Positions 13,634-23,419 are shown, counted from the stretch's first letter. The stretch: DNA of 64,000 bases from an uncultured bacterium (GCA_947169285.1 CAMVPB010000001.1:203226-267225); one strand, 5' to 3'. Translations and numbers: made by a program. The notes: generated by a model not told the origin, from the sequence alone.

Positions 13634-14818
13634 ATGGAAAATAAAAGAAGATTAAAAATTGGAATATTTATGGATAATTTTTATCCTACTGTAGATGGTG
13701 TTGTAATGGTAATAGATAACTTGGCTAAAATGTTAGCTAAGTTTAATGATGTAACAGTAGTTGTACCATATACTTCTTCATATGATGAAGATTATACTAG
13801 ACCTTATAATGTTATTAGGGTTAAGAGTTTACCAATACCTTTTAGTGAATATAGAGTAGGAAAGATGAACACAAGATTTTCTAAAGAGTATAGGATGTTA
13901 TTGAAAGAGAAGTTTGATATTATACATATACATTCTCCTTTTACAATAGGATATCTAGGATTAAAAGTTGCTAAAAAGTTAAATATACCATGTGTTTCTA
14001 CTATGCATACAAGGTTTGATTTTGAGATAAGGAAGCTTATTAACAATGAATTAGTAGTTAAAAAAGTAATTAAAAAGATAATTAAAATATATAATTCTTG
14101 TGATAATTCAATCGCAGTTAATAATGCGATGGTAAAAGTATTTAAAGATTATGGTTATAAAGGGATACCTACTGTAATATATAATGGGACGGATTTAATT
14201 CCATTAAAAGAGAAAGAAAAAAATATTAAAATTGTTAATAAACTTTATGATTTAGATGAAAAAGTGCCAGTGTTATTATTTGTTGGTAGGATAACTGAAA
14301 TTAAAAATATATTTTTCATATTAGATTCTTTAAAATTATTAAAAGAGGATAATTTTAAGTTTAAAATGATATATGTCGGTACTGGTGTTGATGAGAAAAA
14401 ATTAAAATCTAAAATAAAAGAATATAATATGAGTAATGATATTATATTAACTGGCAGAATTACCGATAGAATATTACTTTCTTCTATATATGCTAGAGCT
14501 GATTTATTTTTATTTCCATCATTATTTGATGCTTCAAGTATTGTGCAAATAGAAGCTGCTGTTAATGAAACGCCAGGATTATTTATAGAAGGTAGTGTAA
14601 CAGCAGATACTATTACAAATAATGTTAATGGATTTACAACAGTTCTTGATGAAAGAAAATATAAAGATAAAATAAAAGAAATATTAAATAATAAAAAATT
14701 ATTAAATAAAGTTTCTCAAAATGCTAGAAAAACGCTTGGTAAAAATTGGAGAGATATAGCATTTGAAACACATAAATTTTATTTAAAAGAAATAGAAAAA
14801 AAGAAGCAAAATAAATAA
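13634..14818 (+). CDS. GT4-family glycosyltransferase (glycolipid type)
   Basis: 394 residues, two Rossmann domains of the GT-B fold. MDNFYPTVDGVVMVIDNLA at the N-terminus and VGRITEIKN, LTGRITD and FPSLFDASSIVQIEAA in the C-domain match the family of diacylglycerol glucosyltransferases and related enzymes that transfer sugar from a nucleotide sugar at the membrane. The E-x7-E region is degenerate (DASSIVQIE), so the exact acceptor is uncertain. No clear RBS precedes the ATG, suggesting a near-leaderless or weak start. Confidence 0.8.
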   Translation: MENKRRLKIGIFMDNFYPTVDGVVMVIDNLAKMLAKFNDVTVVVPYTSSYDEDYTRPYNVIRVKSLPIPFSEYRVGKMNTRFSKEYRMLLKEKFDIIHIHSPFTIGYLGLKVAKKLNIPCVSTMHTRFDFEIRKLINNELVVKKVIKKIIKIYNSCDNSIAVNNAMVKVFKDYGYKGIPTVIYNGTDLIPLKEKEKNIKIVNKLYDLDEKVPVLLFVGRITEIKNIFFILDSLKLLKEDNFKFKMIYVGTGVDEKKLKSKIKEYNMSNDIILTGRITDRILLSSIYARADLFLFPSLFDASSIVQIEAAVNETPGLFIEGSVTADTITNNVNGFTTVLDERKYKDKIKEILNNKKLLNKVSQNARKTLGKNWRDIAFETHKFYLKEIEKKKQNK

Positions 14819-14833
14819 CGTTTTGCTTTTTCT
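14800..14833 (+). terminator. Terminator overlapping the glycosyltransferase stop
   Basis: GCAAAA (14806-14811) pairs with TTTTGC (14821-14826), the A-rich left flank extends the stem against the T run, and the loop holds the stop codon. Confidence 0.8.
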
Positions 14834-14891
14834 ATTTATTACCAAACATAAATTTTTTTTATTTGGTAAAAATAAAAATAAGGAGGAATTT

Positions 14892-15083
14892 ATGACACAA
14901 AAAGAATTGGCTTATGTTGAAGATGCAATTGGGCATGAAACTAACATAATAAATATTTGTAATGAGACATTAAATATGTTAGAAGATGAAAATTTAATTT
15001 CATTTATTAGAAAAGAAATTAAAAAGCATGAAGATATGAAAGAAGAATTATTGAATATGTTAGAGGTGAAATGTAATGAATGA
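14892..15083 (+). CDS. Small CotF-like spore coat protein
   Basis: 63 residues, helical, starting MTQKELAYVEDAIGHE with a C-terminal KKHEDMKEELLNML. It resembles the small partner proteins encoded next to CotF-family coat proteins. TAAGGAGGAAT gives a near-perfect RBS for ATG 14892; longer in-frame upstream starts lie in the terminator region. It overlaps the next gene by 8 bp. Family assignment is from pattern recognition and context, not a search. Confidence 0.7.
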   Translation: MTQKELAYVEDAIGHETNIINICNETLNMLEDENLISFIRKEIKKHEDMKEELLNMLEVKCNE

Positions 15084-15321
15084 TCAATTATTAATGGATA
15101 ATTATCTTATGATATTAAAAAGTACGATTGAAGTATATGTACATGGTACTTTAGAAAGTTCTAATGATGATATTAGAAAACTATTAAAAAATGGTTTAGA
15201 TGAAACGCTAAAACATCAAGCAAGAACATATGATGAAATGACTAACTATGGATGGTATAAAATAGAAAATGTCAATTCACAAGCTATAAGTAAAACTTAT
15301 AAAAAAGTATGTAATAAGTAA
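15076..15321 (+). CDS. CotF-family spore coat protein
   Basis: 81 residues matching the Coat F domain: DNYLMILKSTIEVYVHGTLE, SSNDDIRKLLKNGLDETL, then YDEMTNYGWYKIEN. CotF-family proteins form part of the spore coat in Bacillus and Clostridium. Translationally coupled to the preceding small gene. With spo0A at 30939 it supports a sporulating lineage. Confidence 0.85.
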   Translation: MNDQLLMDNYLMILKSTIEVYVHGTLESSNDDIRKLLKNGLDETLKHQARTYDEMTNYGWYKIENVNSQAISKTYKKVCNK

Positions 15322-15325
15322 AAGA

Positions 15326-15350
15326 AAGTCGGCTATTTGCTGATTTTTTT
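15326..15350 (+). terminator. Terminator of the CotF pair
   Basis: AAGTCGGC (15326-15333) pairs with GCTGATTT (15339-15346) with one G-U pair, followed by T. Confidence 0.8.
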
Positions 15351-15406
15351 AATACTTTTAATTTTATAAATTTTAAAAAATAGTTTATAATAAAAATGGT
15401 GATGTT

Positions 15407-15739
15407 ATGGAGAATTTTAAATATTGTAAAGTTGAAGTCTTTATTCCTAAAAGTCATTTAAATAATTTATGTGAAGTATTTAAAAAATTAGATGTGGGTC
15501 ATATTGGAAATTATAGTGAATGTTTATCTTATAGTGAAGTAATAAGTAAATGGAAACCTTTAAAAGGTGCAGATCCTTTTATTGGAGAACTTGGAAAATT
15601 AGAAGAAGAAAGAGAATTGAAAGTTGAAGTTACATGTGAAAAAAATATGGTAAAAACATTAATTGAAGAAATTAAAAAAGTTCATCCGTATGAAGAACCA
15701 GTTATAAATGTAATAGCGTTATATGAAATAGGTTTATAA
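15407..15739 (+). CDS. Nif3/YqfO C-terminal-like (CutA-fold) domain protein
   Basis: 110 residues resembling the PII/CutA-like insert domain found inside YqfO/Nif3 dinuclear-metal proteins, here on its own: VEVFIPKSHLNNLCEVFKKL, GHIGNYSECLSY, ELKVEVTC and KKVHPYEEPVINVIAL. Stand-alone versions occur in many Bacillota; function unknown. GGTGATG precedes the ATG closely. Confidence 0.75.
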   Translation: MENFKYCKVEVFIPKSHLNNLCEVFKKLDVGHIGNYSECLSYSEVISKWKPLKGADPFIGELGKLEEERELKVEVTCEKNMVKTLIEEIKKVHPYEEPVINVIALYEIGL

Positions 15740-15801
15740 TTTTGTTAACATAATTTAATATTTATGTTATACTAATCTTATAGAATAGAGGGTGTTAAAT
15801 T

Positions 15802-17541
15802 ATGTTTGGAAAAGTTTTAAAAATAGATGAAAATACTATTATATTTCAAAATATATCTGGTCAAGTTCACTCGGAGTTAATGGGGTGTTATATTATTTTT
15901 GATGAACCTCAAAATAAAATAGTTGGTGAAATCATTAGAATTAATGATGCAGATATAGAAATATTATTAGTTGGTGAAATACGTGATAATAGATTTTTTC
16001 CTGGAGTAGAAAAGAAACCAACTATAGCCCCTAGAATAATTAATAGAAACGAATTAGAATTGATAATAGGTCTTCAATCAAGTACTAAAAGTAATATTTT
16101 ATTAGGTAATAGTTCAATCTATAACGGATTTAAAATAAGCGTTGATATAAACTCTATTTTTGCAAATCACTTTGCAATAATTGGTAATTCTGGAAGTGGT
16201 AAATCTTCTGGTGTTACAAGAATGTTACAAAATTTATTTTTAAAAACTGATAAACCGATTAATTCACATTTCGTTTTATTTGATGCATATGGTGAATATA
16301 AAAATGCATTTAGTTTTATGAATGATAATGGATTAGGTTTTAAAAGAATTAATACTGAACAAGATACTTCTGAATCTAAGCTATTAAAATTACCATTAAA
16401 TTTCTTAGATGTTGATGATTTGGCTATATTATTATCTGTTACCGACCCAGATCAGATTCCAGTTCTTGAAAAAACATTAAAATTAAACTATATTTTTACA
16501 AGCAAAGACGAAAAGGTTGTTGAATACAAAAACGATATAATTGCTAAATGTTTACTAGATATTCTATCAAGTGGTAAAACTGCTTCTCAAATGAGAGACC
16601 AAATAACCGCTGTTTTATCAAGATATAATACTAAAGATATAAATTTAGAATCAATTATTGTTTGGCCAGGGTACAATAGGCCATTGAAGCAATGTTTAAT
16701 TGTTGATGATCAAGGTAAAATGAACGCAATGTTTTTAGTAATAAATTTTTTAAATGAATTTGTAAAAGTTTCTATGGATGATATTATTATTGATAAAAAA
16801 GAGGTATATACACTTGATGATTTGTATTATGCCCTTGAATTTGCATTAATAAGTGAAGGAATACTTAACAGTGGATTAAGCTATGATAAAAATAATATTT
16901 TAAAGGCTAGACTTCAATCTATTATTAATGGAAAATATAAACAAATATTTGAATTTGGAGAATACATTACTAAAGAAGATTATATAAGAAAGTATTTCTT
17001 TACTAATGAAAAAGGTAAAGTTCAACTTGTAGATTTAGATTTAAGTTCTTTAGATGACAGATTTGCTAAAGTAATAACTAAATTATTATCAAAATTATTC
17101 TTTAATTACACTACTTCTCTTGTACCAAGAGGGACATATCCTATAAATATAGTATTAGAAGAAGCACATAGATATGTTCAAGTAGATACCGATATAGATA
17201 TAATAGGGTATAATATTTTTGATAGAATAACTAAAGAAGGAAGAAAATATGGGACATTCTTGACATTCATAACACAAAGACCAAGTGAACTTTCTCCAAC
17301 TGCGTTATCTCAATGTTCTAACTTTTTGGTTTTTAGAATATTTCATCCAAAAGACTTTGATATTGTAAAACAAATGAGTAATAATGTCACAGCTGAAACA
17401 TTGAATACTTTAAAAAGTTTGACAACTGGTAATGCTTTAGGCTATGGTACAGCTTTTAAAATACCTATGATAATTAAATTTGAATTAGCTAATCCTATGC
17501 CAGAAAGTAGTTCATTAAAGTTAAATGAAATGTGGTATTAA
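15802..17541 (+). CDS. HerA/VirB4-like ATPase
   Basis: 579 residues. An N-terminal beta-barrel-like (HAS-barrel) region of about 90 residues precedes a RecA-like motor. Walker A is GNSGSGKSS (about 128-136); FDAYGEYKNAF, INIVLEEAHRYV (Walker B with Glu) and FITQRPSELSP complete the HerA core. HerA-family hexamers pump DNA and usually work with the nuclease NurA. No nurA lies next to it, so the partner is unknown; it could alternatively belong to a defence system, but flanking genes are housekeeping. Confidence 0.85.
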   Translation: MFGKVLKIDENTIIFQNISGQVHSELMGCYIIFDEPQNKIVGEIIRINDADIEILLVGEIRDNRFFPGVEKKPTIAPRIINRNELELIIGLQSSTKSNILLGNSSIYNGFKISVDINSIFANHFAIIGNSGSGKSSGVTRMLQNLFLKTDKPINSHFVLFDAYGEYKNAFSFMNDNGLGFKRINTEQDTSESKLLKLPLNFLDVDDLAILLSVTDPDQIPVLEKTLKLNYIFTSKDEKVVEYKNDIIAKCLLDILSSGKTASQMRDQITAVLSRYNTKDINLESIIVWPGYNRPLKQCLIVDDQGKMNAMFLVINFLNEFVKVSMDDIIIDKKEVYTLDDLYYALEFALISEGILNSGLSYDKNNILKARLQSIINGKYKQIFEFGEYITKEDYIRKYFFTNEKGKVQLVDLDLSSLDDRFAKVITKLLSKLFFNYTTSLVPRGTYPINIVLEEAHRYVQVDTDIDIIGYNIFDRITKEGRKYGTFLTFITQRPSELSPTALSQCSNFLVFRIFHPKDFDIVKQMSNNVTAETLNTLKSLTTGNALGYGTAFKIPMIIKFELANPMPESSSLKLNEMWY

Positions 17542-17570
17542 ATAAGCATTTAAATTATGCTTATTTTTTG
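17541..17570 (+). terminator. Terminator of the HerA-like gene
   Basis: AATAAGCAT (17541-17549) and ATGCTTATT (17557-17565), perfect 9-bp stem plus T run. A TATAAT at 17572-17577 for prfB follows immediately. Confidence 0.9.
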
Positions 17571-17595
17571 TTATAATTTCATTAGGAGAAAACTT

Positions 17596-18678
17596 ATGAA
17601 TTTAAGTGATGAAATAAAAAAATTAAAAGAAAAATTAACATTTATATGTAGTAAGTTAAATATTGAAGATAAAAATAAAAGATTAGAAGAACTTACTAGT
17701 ATTAGTATGCAAGAAGATTTTTGGAAAGATATTAATAATGCTAATAAGGTAATGGAAGAATTAAATTCTTTAAAAAAAGAAATTGAAATATGTGATGATT
17801 TAAAAGAAAGACTTAATAATTCATACGATTTATTAGACATTGTCGATGAAGATGAAATTGTAAATGAAATAAAAAATATTAAAAGAGAAATAGAAAAATT
17901 AGAAATAGAAACTTTATTTGATGGAGAATTTGATAACAATAATGCATATATTGAGATTCATTCGGGAGCTGGTGGCACTGAGTCTAATGATTGGGCAGAT
18001 ATGCTTTATAGAATGTATACAAGGTATTTAATTAATAATAACTTAAAATATGAAATAATAGATATACAGCCTGGTGAAGAAGTTGGTATCAAAGGGGTAT
18101 TTTTACATATAACTGGTATACGTGCTTTTGGTAAATTGAAAGGTGAAACTGGAGTACATAGGTTAGTTAGAATAAGTCCTTTTGATGCCGGAAAAAGAAG
18201 ACATACATCTTTTGCTTCTGTTTTAGTAACACCAGAAATATCTAAAAATATTAACATTGATATAAAAGATACTGATGTAAAGATTGATGTATATAGGAGT
18301 AGTGGAGCTGGTGGTCAAAGTGTAAATACAACTGACTCTGCAGTAAGAATTACTCACATACCTACTGGTATTGTTGTAACTGTTCAAAATGAAAGAAGTC
18401 AATTAAAAAATAAAGAAAAAGCATTTGAAATTTTAAAAAGCAAATTATATGCTTTAGAACAAGAAAAATTTGATGAAAAGTTAAGGATGTTAAAAGGAGA
18501 TGTAATGGATGTAAATTTTGGTAGTGCAACTAGAAGTTATATAATGTGTCCATATACTCTTGTAAAGGATAATATAACTGGTTGTGAAACTCCAAATGTA
18601 AATAAAGTATTAGATGGAAATATTGAAATGTTTATTGATGCTTATTTAAGAATGAATAAAATTGATGGAAATAAATAA
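17596..18678 (+). CDS. prfB: Peptide chain release factor 2
   Basis: 360 residues; terminates translation at UGA and UAA. The SPF recognition tripeptide is in RISPFDAGKRR (about 193-195) and the catalytic GGQ in SSGAGGQSVNT (about 239-241). I use ATG 17596 behind TTAGGAG; the frame extends upstream but without a suitable site. The N-terminus is in one uninterrupted frame, so the common CTTTGA programmed frameshift is not used. Its presence agrees with UGA as a stop codon in all genes here. Confidence 0.95.
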   Translation: MNLSDEIKKLKEKLTFICSKLNIEDKNKRLEELTSISMQEDFWKDINNANKVMEELNSLKKEIEICDDLKERLNNSYDLLDIVDEDEIVNEIKNIKREIEKLEIETLFDGEFDNNNAYIEIHSGAGGTESNDWADMLYRMYTRYLINNNLKYEIIDIQPGEEVGIKGVFLHITGIRAFGKLKGETGVHRLVRISPFDAGKRRHTSFASVLVTPEISKNINIDIKDTDVKIDVYRSSGAGGQSVNTTDSAVRITHIPTGIVVTVQNERSQLKNKEKAFEILKSKLYALEQEKFDEKLRMLKGDVMDVNFGSATRSYIMCPYTLVKDNITGCETPNVNKVLDGNIEMFIDAYLRMNKIDGNK

Positions 18679-18715
18679 TAAACTATGTTATAATTTAGTA
18701 TAAAGGAATAAAAAT

Positions 18716-19624
18716 ATGGGATGGTTTAGTAAACAAAGAGAGAAGCAAGAAAAATTATTTAGTTCAATAAGAAAAAAGAACTTAATAAGAACCTCTGTTT
18801 TAATGGTTTTTGGTTCTTTCCTTTCTGCTGCATCCGTAAATTTATTTTTTGTACCCAATAATTTTGTAACAGGTGGTGTTACTGGTTTAGGAATAGTAGT
18901 AAATAAATTAATTGGAATGAATGTTTCACAATTTGTATTTTTTGGTAATTTATTTATGATAGGATTAGGAATTATATTTTTAGGTAGTAATAAAATAATT
19001 GGAAGTATATTTGGATCTCTATTATATTCGTTATTCTTATTTTTAACAGAAGATATAGCTACATGGCTTAATTTCTCTTTTGATAGTATATTCCTTTATG
19101 CATTAGCTGCTGGACTTGTAAATGGTTTTGCAGAGGCAATTGTATATAAAATAGGTTATTCTACAGGTGGAACAAGTATATTAGGACTTATAATTGCTGA
19201 AAAGATAAAAAAACCAATTGGAAAAGTAATGAGAGTTATATCCATTATAATAATTCTTTTAGGAGGTTATATTTTTGGATATACAATGGTTATGTATGCA
19301 ATTATAATAGTAGCAATATCTACATTTATGATTGATAAAGTCACCCTTGGAATATCTGATAGCAAAATGTTTATGGTACAAACGAGTAAACCAGAAGAAG
19401 TAAGAGATTTTATAATGGAAGTTATTCAAAGTGGTGTTACAGAATATGTAGTTAAAGGTGGCTATAGTGGTTCTAAAAAAGATATGATTATGTGTGTTGT
19501 TCCAACTGAAAAATACACCTATTTAAAAAGTGCAATTAAAGATATAGATAAAAATGCTTTTATAATAGTAAGTGACTGTTATGAAGTATTAGGTGGGACT
19601 AAAAGGAAAAAATTAACAATATAA
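18716..19624 (+). CDS. YitT family membrane protein
   Basis: 302 residues: five or six membrane helices (about 25-210) of the YitT/DUF161 family (SAASVNLFFVPNNFVTGGVTG, STGGTSILG) and a cytosolic DUF2179 domain (MFMVQTSKPEEVRDFIM, then VVPTEKYTYLKSAIKDID). Function of the family is not established. AAAGGA lies near the ATG. Confidence 0.9.
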   Translation: MGWFSKQREKQEKLFSSIRKKNLIRTSVLMVFGSFLSAASVNLFFVPNNFVTGGVTGLGIVVNKLIGMNVSQFVFFGNLFMIGLGIIFLGSNKIIGSIFGSLLYSLFLFLTEDIATWLNFSFDSIFLYALAAGLVNGFAEAIVYKIGYSTGGTSILGLIIAEKIKKPIGKVMRVISIIIILLGGYIFGYTMVMYAIIIVAISTFMIDKVTLGISDSKMFMVQTSKPEEVRDFIMEVIQSGVTEYVVKGGYSGSKKDMIMCVVPTEKYTYLKSAIKDIDKNAFIIVSDCYEVLGGTKRKKLTI

Positions 19625-19667
19625 AAAGTATTAATAATTTAGTATAATAATGCGTTAGGAGGTATAA

Positions 19668-20366
19668 ATGGAATTAATAGAGTTAAAAGATGTTAACAAA
19701 AGATATAAAAATGGAGTTACAGCTTTATGTGATTTAAATGTATCAATTGGTAAAGGTGAATTTGTTTTTGTTATTGGTGCATCTGGTTCTGGCAAGTCAA
19801 CTTTTATAAAACTTTTATATAGAGAAGAAAAGCCTACAAAAGGAAGTGTATTTGTTGGTGGAATTAATGTTGCAAAATTAAGAAATGGTAAAGTATACAA
19901 ATTAAGAAGAAAACTTGGAATAGTATTCCAAGATTATAAATTATTACCCAAAAAGACTGTTTATGAAAATGTTGCTTTTGCGTTACAAATGTATGGATTA
20001 AGTTCAAGTGAAATAAGAAATAAAACTATAAAAGCATTAGAACAAGTAGGTCTTAAAGATAAATGGAGAAGTTTTCCAGATCAATTATCTGGTGGGGAAC
20101 AACAAAGAGTATCAATTGCTAGGGCTATTGTGAATGAGCCTAAAGTTTTAATATGTGATGAGCCAACAGGTAATTTAGACCCAGTAACTTCTATGGAAGT
20201 AATGAAAGAAATAGAAAAAATTAATAAAGAATTAGGGACTACAATAATTATGGCAACTCATGATAAAGAAATTGTTAATAAGTTTAAGAAAAGAGTATTA
20301 GTACTTGATAAAGGTATTCTTGTTAATGATATGATGAAAGGAACTTATAAAAATGAAAGGAATTAG
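19668..20366 (+). CDS. ftsE: Cell division ATP-binding protein FtsE
   Basis: 232 residues, ABC ATPase of the FtsEX complex. Walker A GASGSGKST (about 36-44), FQDYKLLPKKTVYENVAF (Q-loop region typical of FtsE), signature LSGGEQQRV, Walker B VLICDEPTGNLD. FtsEX couples ATP hydrolysis to activation of a periplasmic or extracytoplasmic murein hydrolase. It overlaps ftsX by 14 bp. Confidence 0.96.
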   Translation: MELIELKDVNKRYKNGVTALCDLNVSIGKGEFVFVIGASGSGKSTFIKLLYREEKPTKGSVFVGGINVAKLRNGKVYKLRRKLGIVFQDYKLLPKKTVYENVAFALQMYGLSSSEIRNKTIKALEQVGLKDKWRSFPDQLSGGEQQRVSIARAIVNEPKVLICDEPTGNLDPVTSMEVMKEIEKINKELGTTIIMATHDKEIVNKFKKRVLVLDKGILVNDMMKGTYKNERN

Positions 20367-21252
20367 AATTTTATTTAGAAGTATTTCAGATTCACTTACT
20401 AACATAGGAAGAAATTTAAGCTTGAGTATAGCGAGTATATCTTGTATATCAATAACTTTAATTCTAGTTGCGGTTAGCATTATTCTTTCTCAAAATGTTA
20501 ATAGTTTTACTAATTCTATTGAAAAAGATGTGACAATAGTTGTTTTTGTAGATAGAGAAGCAACTAAAGAAGAAATAGATGTTGTTGAAGCAAAAATTAA
20601 TTTATTAGATAATGTTGAAAGCATTAAATTTCAATCAAAAGCAGAAACAAAAAAACAAATGCAAAAAGAATCAGATGTTTTTAACACTATTATGAGCGAA
20701 TATACAGATGAAACAAATCCATTGCAAGACACTTATTTAGTTAAAGTAAAAGACATTAATTTAATCGGAGAGACTGCTAAAGAAATTAAAACATTTGACA
20801 AAGTAGCTGTAGTAAAATATGGCGAAGGAATGGTTGAAGAACTTGTTAAGATTTTTGACATAGTAAAGAAAATAACTTATATAGTTGTTATTGCTTTAGT
20901 TGTTGTAACAGCATTCTTAATTAGTAATACAATTAAAATTACTATAACTAATAGAAAAAGAGAAATAGAAATAATGAGATTAGTGGGAGCATCTAATTCT
21001 TATATAAAACTTCCTTTCTTCTTTGAAGGGTTATGGTTAGGATTTATTGGTTCAATAATCCCAATATTTGCATGTTGTTATGGATATTTATATTTATATA
21101 ATAGATTAGGTGGTCAATTATTTACGGCAATTATTAAATTAGTAAGACCTGATGCTTTAGTATTTAATTTAGTAATTTCAGTGCTTTTAGTTGGAGTTAT
21201 AGTTGGTGCTTTTGGAAGCTATAGAGCTGTAAGGAGGTACTTAAAAATATAA
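20353..21252 (+). CDS. ftsX: Cell division protein FtsX
   Basis: 299 residues: N-terminal helix (about 22-42), an extracellular domain with VFVDREATKEEID and VESIKFQSKAET, and three C-terminal helices with the FtsX core IEIMRLVGASNSYIKLPFFFEG. The stop overlaps the start of the M23 peptidase gene by one base (TAATG), implying coupled production of the complex and its hydrolase. Confidence 0.95.
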   Translation: MKGIRILFRSISDSLTNIGRNLSLSIASISCISITLILVAVSIILSQNVNSFTNSIEKDVTIVVFVDREATKEEIDVVEAKINLLDNVESIKFQSKAETKKQMQKESDVFNTIMSEYTDETNPLQDTYLVKVKDINLIGETAKEIKTFDKVAVVKYGEGMVEELVKIFDIVKKITYIVVIALVVVTAFLISNTIKITITNRKREIEIMRLVGASNSYIKLPFFFEGLWLGFIGSIIPIFACCYGYLYLYNRLGGQLFTAIIKLVRPDALVFNLVISVLLVGVIVGAFGSYRAVRRYLKI

Positions 21253-22415
21253 TGAAAAAAATAGTTAGTATTATTTTTATTCTATTTGTTTCATTTATGG
21301 TTTTTAGTGTGCCATCCAATGTAGAAGCTAAAACATTAAGACAAATGAAAGAGGAATTGGCAACCGCAAAAGCAAATCTTTCTTCTAATCAAGCTAAAAT
21401 GAGAGAGGCACAAGAAAGAGTTAAAAAATATAGAAATGAAATAAATGCTTCAACTGTTGAAATTGAAAAATGTCAAAATGAAATAGAAGAAGCAAGAATA
21501 AAAATACAAGAATTAGAAGTAGAAATAAAGGAAAAACAGAAAGAAATAGATGAACTTTTGAGATTTTTACAAGTTTCAAAAGGAGAAAATGTATATCTTG
21601 AATATGTTTTTGGGGCAACAAGTTTTACAGATTTCATTTATAGAACAGCAATAGTTGAACAATTAAGTGATTATAATGATAAATTGATAGATGAAATGTA
21701 TGATTTGATTGAACAAAATAAACAATTGCAAAAAGAATTAGAAGCAAAAATACAAGAGTTAGAGAAAAAAATAGAACAATTAAAAAAAGATTTAGCAAAA
21801 GTTAATTTAACAATAGATGATCTTTATGATGACCAAAAAGATTTAAATGCTGAAATAAAAGCATATGAAGTAGAAGTAAAATTTTATGAAGATTATGGAT
21901 GTAAATTAGATCAAGAAATAAGCGATTGTTTAAATGTTCCTTATGCTAATGGTTTTGTAAGGCCTACTGATTATGGATATATTTCAAGTAACTATGGCTG
22001 GAGAAGTTTAAATTTATCAGGTTCTAATTTCCATTCAGGTATAGATATTGCGCTTCCAGAAGGAAATAAAGTTTATCCTTCTGCACCAGGTTATGTTGCT
22101 AAAAAAGTAATAAAATCTAGTTGTGGTGGAAATATGCTTTATATTCAACATTCAGTTAATGGCAAAAAATATACAACTGTTTATATGCATTTGAAATCAT
22201 TTAATGTAAATGTTGGTGATACAGTATTTTTAACAACTGTAATAGCTTATTCTGGTGGAGGAGCATCAACTAGAGGATATGATAGATGTACAACTGGGGC
22301 TCACCTTCATTTTGGAATGTTTAATGGATGGACTTCATCTAAATCAAATTTAATCAATCCAAGAGATAAAGTTAATTTCCCAGCAATTTATAATAGATAT
22401 TATTCAAGGTGGTAA
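21252..22415 (+). CDS. EnvC/PcsB-like M23 peptidoglycan hydrolase
   Basis: 387 residues: signal peptide to about 26 (VPSNVEA), a long coiled coil (about 28-220) of Glu/Lys heptads, and a C-terminal M23/LytM domain with HSGIDIALPEGNKV (zinc ligands His and Asp) and GAHLHFGMF (HxH). Both metal motifs look intact, so it is probably an active endopeptidase rather than a pure activator. The coiled coil is the part that in PcsB and EnvC binds the FtsX extracellular loop; the operon position supports that partnership here. Confidence 0.92.
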   Translation: MKKIVSIIFILFVSFMVFSVPSNVEAKTLRQMKEELATAKANLSSNQAKMREAQERVKKYRNEINASTVEIEKCQNEIEEARIKIQELEVEIKEKQKEIDELLRFLQVSKGENVYLEYVFGATSFTDFIYRTAIVEQLSDYNDKLIDEMYDLIEQNKQLQKELEAKIQELEKKIEQLKKDLAKVNLTIDDLYDDQKDLNAEIKAYEVEVKFYEDYGCKLDQEISDCLNVPYANGFVRPTDYGYISSNYGWRSLNLSGSNFHSGIDIALPEGNKVYPSAPGYVAKKVIKSSCGGNMLYIQHSVNGKKYTTVYMHLKSFNVNVGDTVFLTTVIAYSGGGASTRGYDRCTTGAHLHFGMFNGWTSSKSNLINPRDKVNFPAIYNRYYSRW

Positions 22416-22416
22416 T

Positions 22417-23352
22417 ATGTCTTTTACATCTGATATAAAAAATGAAATTTCAAATAATAATTATTCTAAAGATGAAATGATTGCAGAGTTATCTGCAATC
22501 TTTAATGTATCTGCAATTATAGAAAATAATGAGATAAAAATATATTTTGAAACTTTAAGTGTAGCAAGAAGAATATATAAATTAATAAAAGAACTATATC
22601 ATATAGATATAATAATGGAAAAAATACATATGAATAATTTTAAAAAGAATAATTTTATATGTATAACAATTAAAGATAAATATGATTTTATATTAGAAGA
22701 TTTATCAATATTAAAAAATAATAAAAGATTATATGTTCCAGAAGAATATATAGTAGATACTTTGGAAGATAGATACTCTTACTTAAGGGGTATATTCTTT
22801 GCGTGTGGAAGTATAAATGATCCAAAAACTTCAAGATATCATGCTGAGTTTATGATTAAATATAAAAAGACTGCTGATTATGTAAATAAACTATTAAACG
22901 ATCTCTACTTTAATAGTAAAATAATTAAAAGAAACAAAAATTATATGATATATATGAAAGAGTCTGAAAGAATAAGTGATTTTATAAAACTTTTAGGAGC
23001 TTATAATTCTCTTTATTATTATGAAGATATAAGAATATATAGAGATCATAAAAATATGACAAATAGACTTAATAATTGTGAGCAAGCTAATGCTGATAAA
23101 ATAGTTGAAACTTCATTAAAACAAATAGAAGATATTAAAAAGTTAAGAGAATTAAAAGACTTTGATATGTTAGATGAAAAAATACAAGAACTTTGTATTT
23201 ATAAAGAAAAGTATCCGGAGAGTTCAATGGCAGAACTTGCAGATATTATATCTTTAGAAACAGGTAAAAAAATAACTAAAAGTGGTATTAACCATAGATT
23301 TAGAAAAATAAAAGAAATAATTTCTAAGAACGAACAAGATTATTTTGATTAA
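22417..23352 (+). CDS. whiA: DNA-binding protein WhiA
   Basis: 311 residues: starts SFTSDIKNEISN, has the LAGLIDADG-like core (YLRGIFFACGSINDP) and a C-terminal HTH (YPESSMAELADI then GKKITKSGINHRFRKIKEI). WhiA affects division and chromosome segregation in Bacillota. It begins one base after the M23 gene stop, extending the ftsEX operon; in many relatives whiA lies instead with rapZ and yvcK. Confidence 0.95.
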   Translation: MSFTSDIKNEISNNNYSKDEMIAELSAIFNVSAIIENNEIKIYFETLSVARRIYKLIKELYHIDIIMEKIHMNNFKKNNFICITIKDKYDFILEDLSILKNNKRLYVPEEYIVDTLEDRYSYLRGIFFACGSINDPKTSRYHAEFMIKYKKTADYVNKLLNDLYFNSKIIKRNKNYMIYMKESERISDFIKLLGAYNSLYYYEDIRIYRDHKNMTNRLNNCEQANADKIVETSLKQIEDIKKLRELKDFDMLDEKIQELCIYKEKYPESSMAELADIISLETGKKITKSGINHRFRKIKEIISKNEQDYFD

Positions 23353-23419
23353 TAACAATAATATTTACAAAACCTCAAATTTATAGTATCATTTATTTGT
23401 AAGATAAGGAGTTTTTTTC

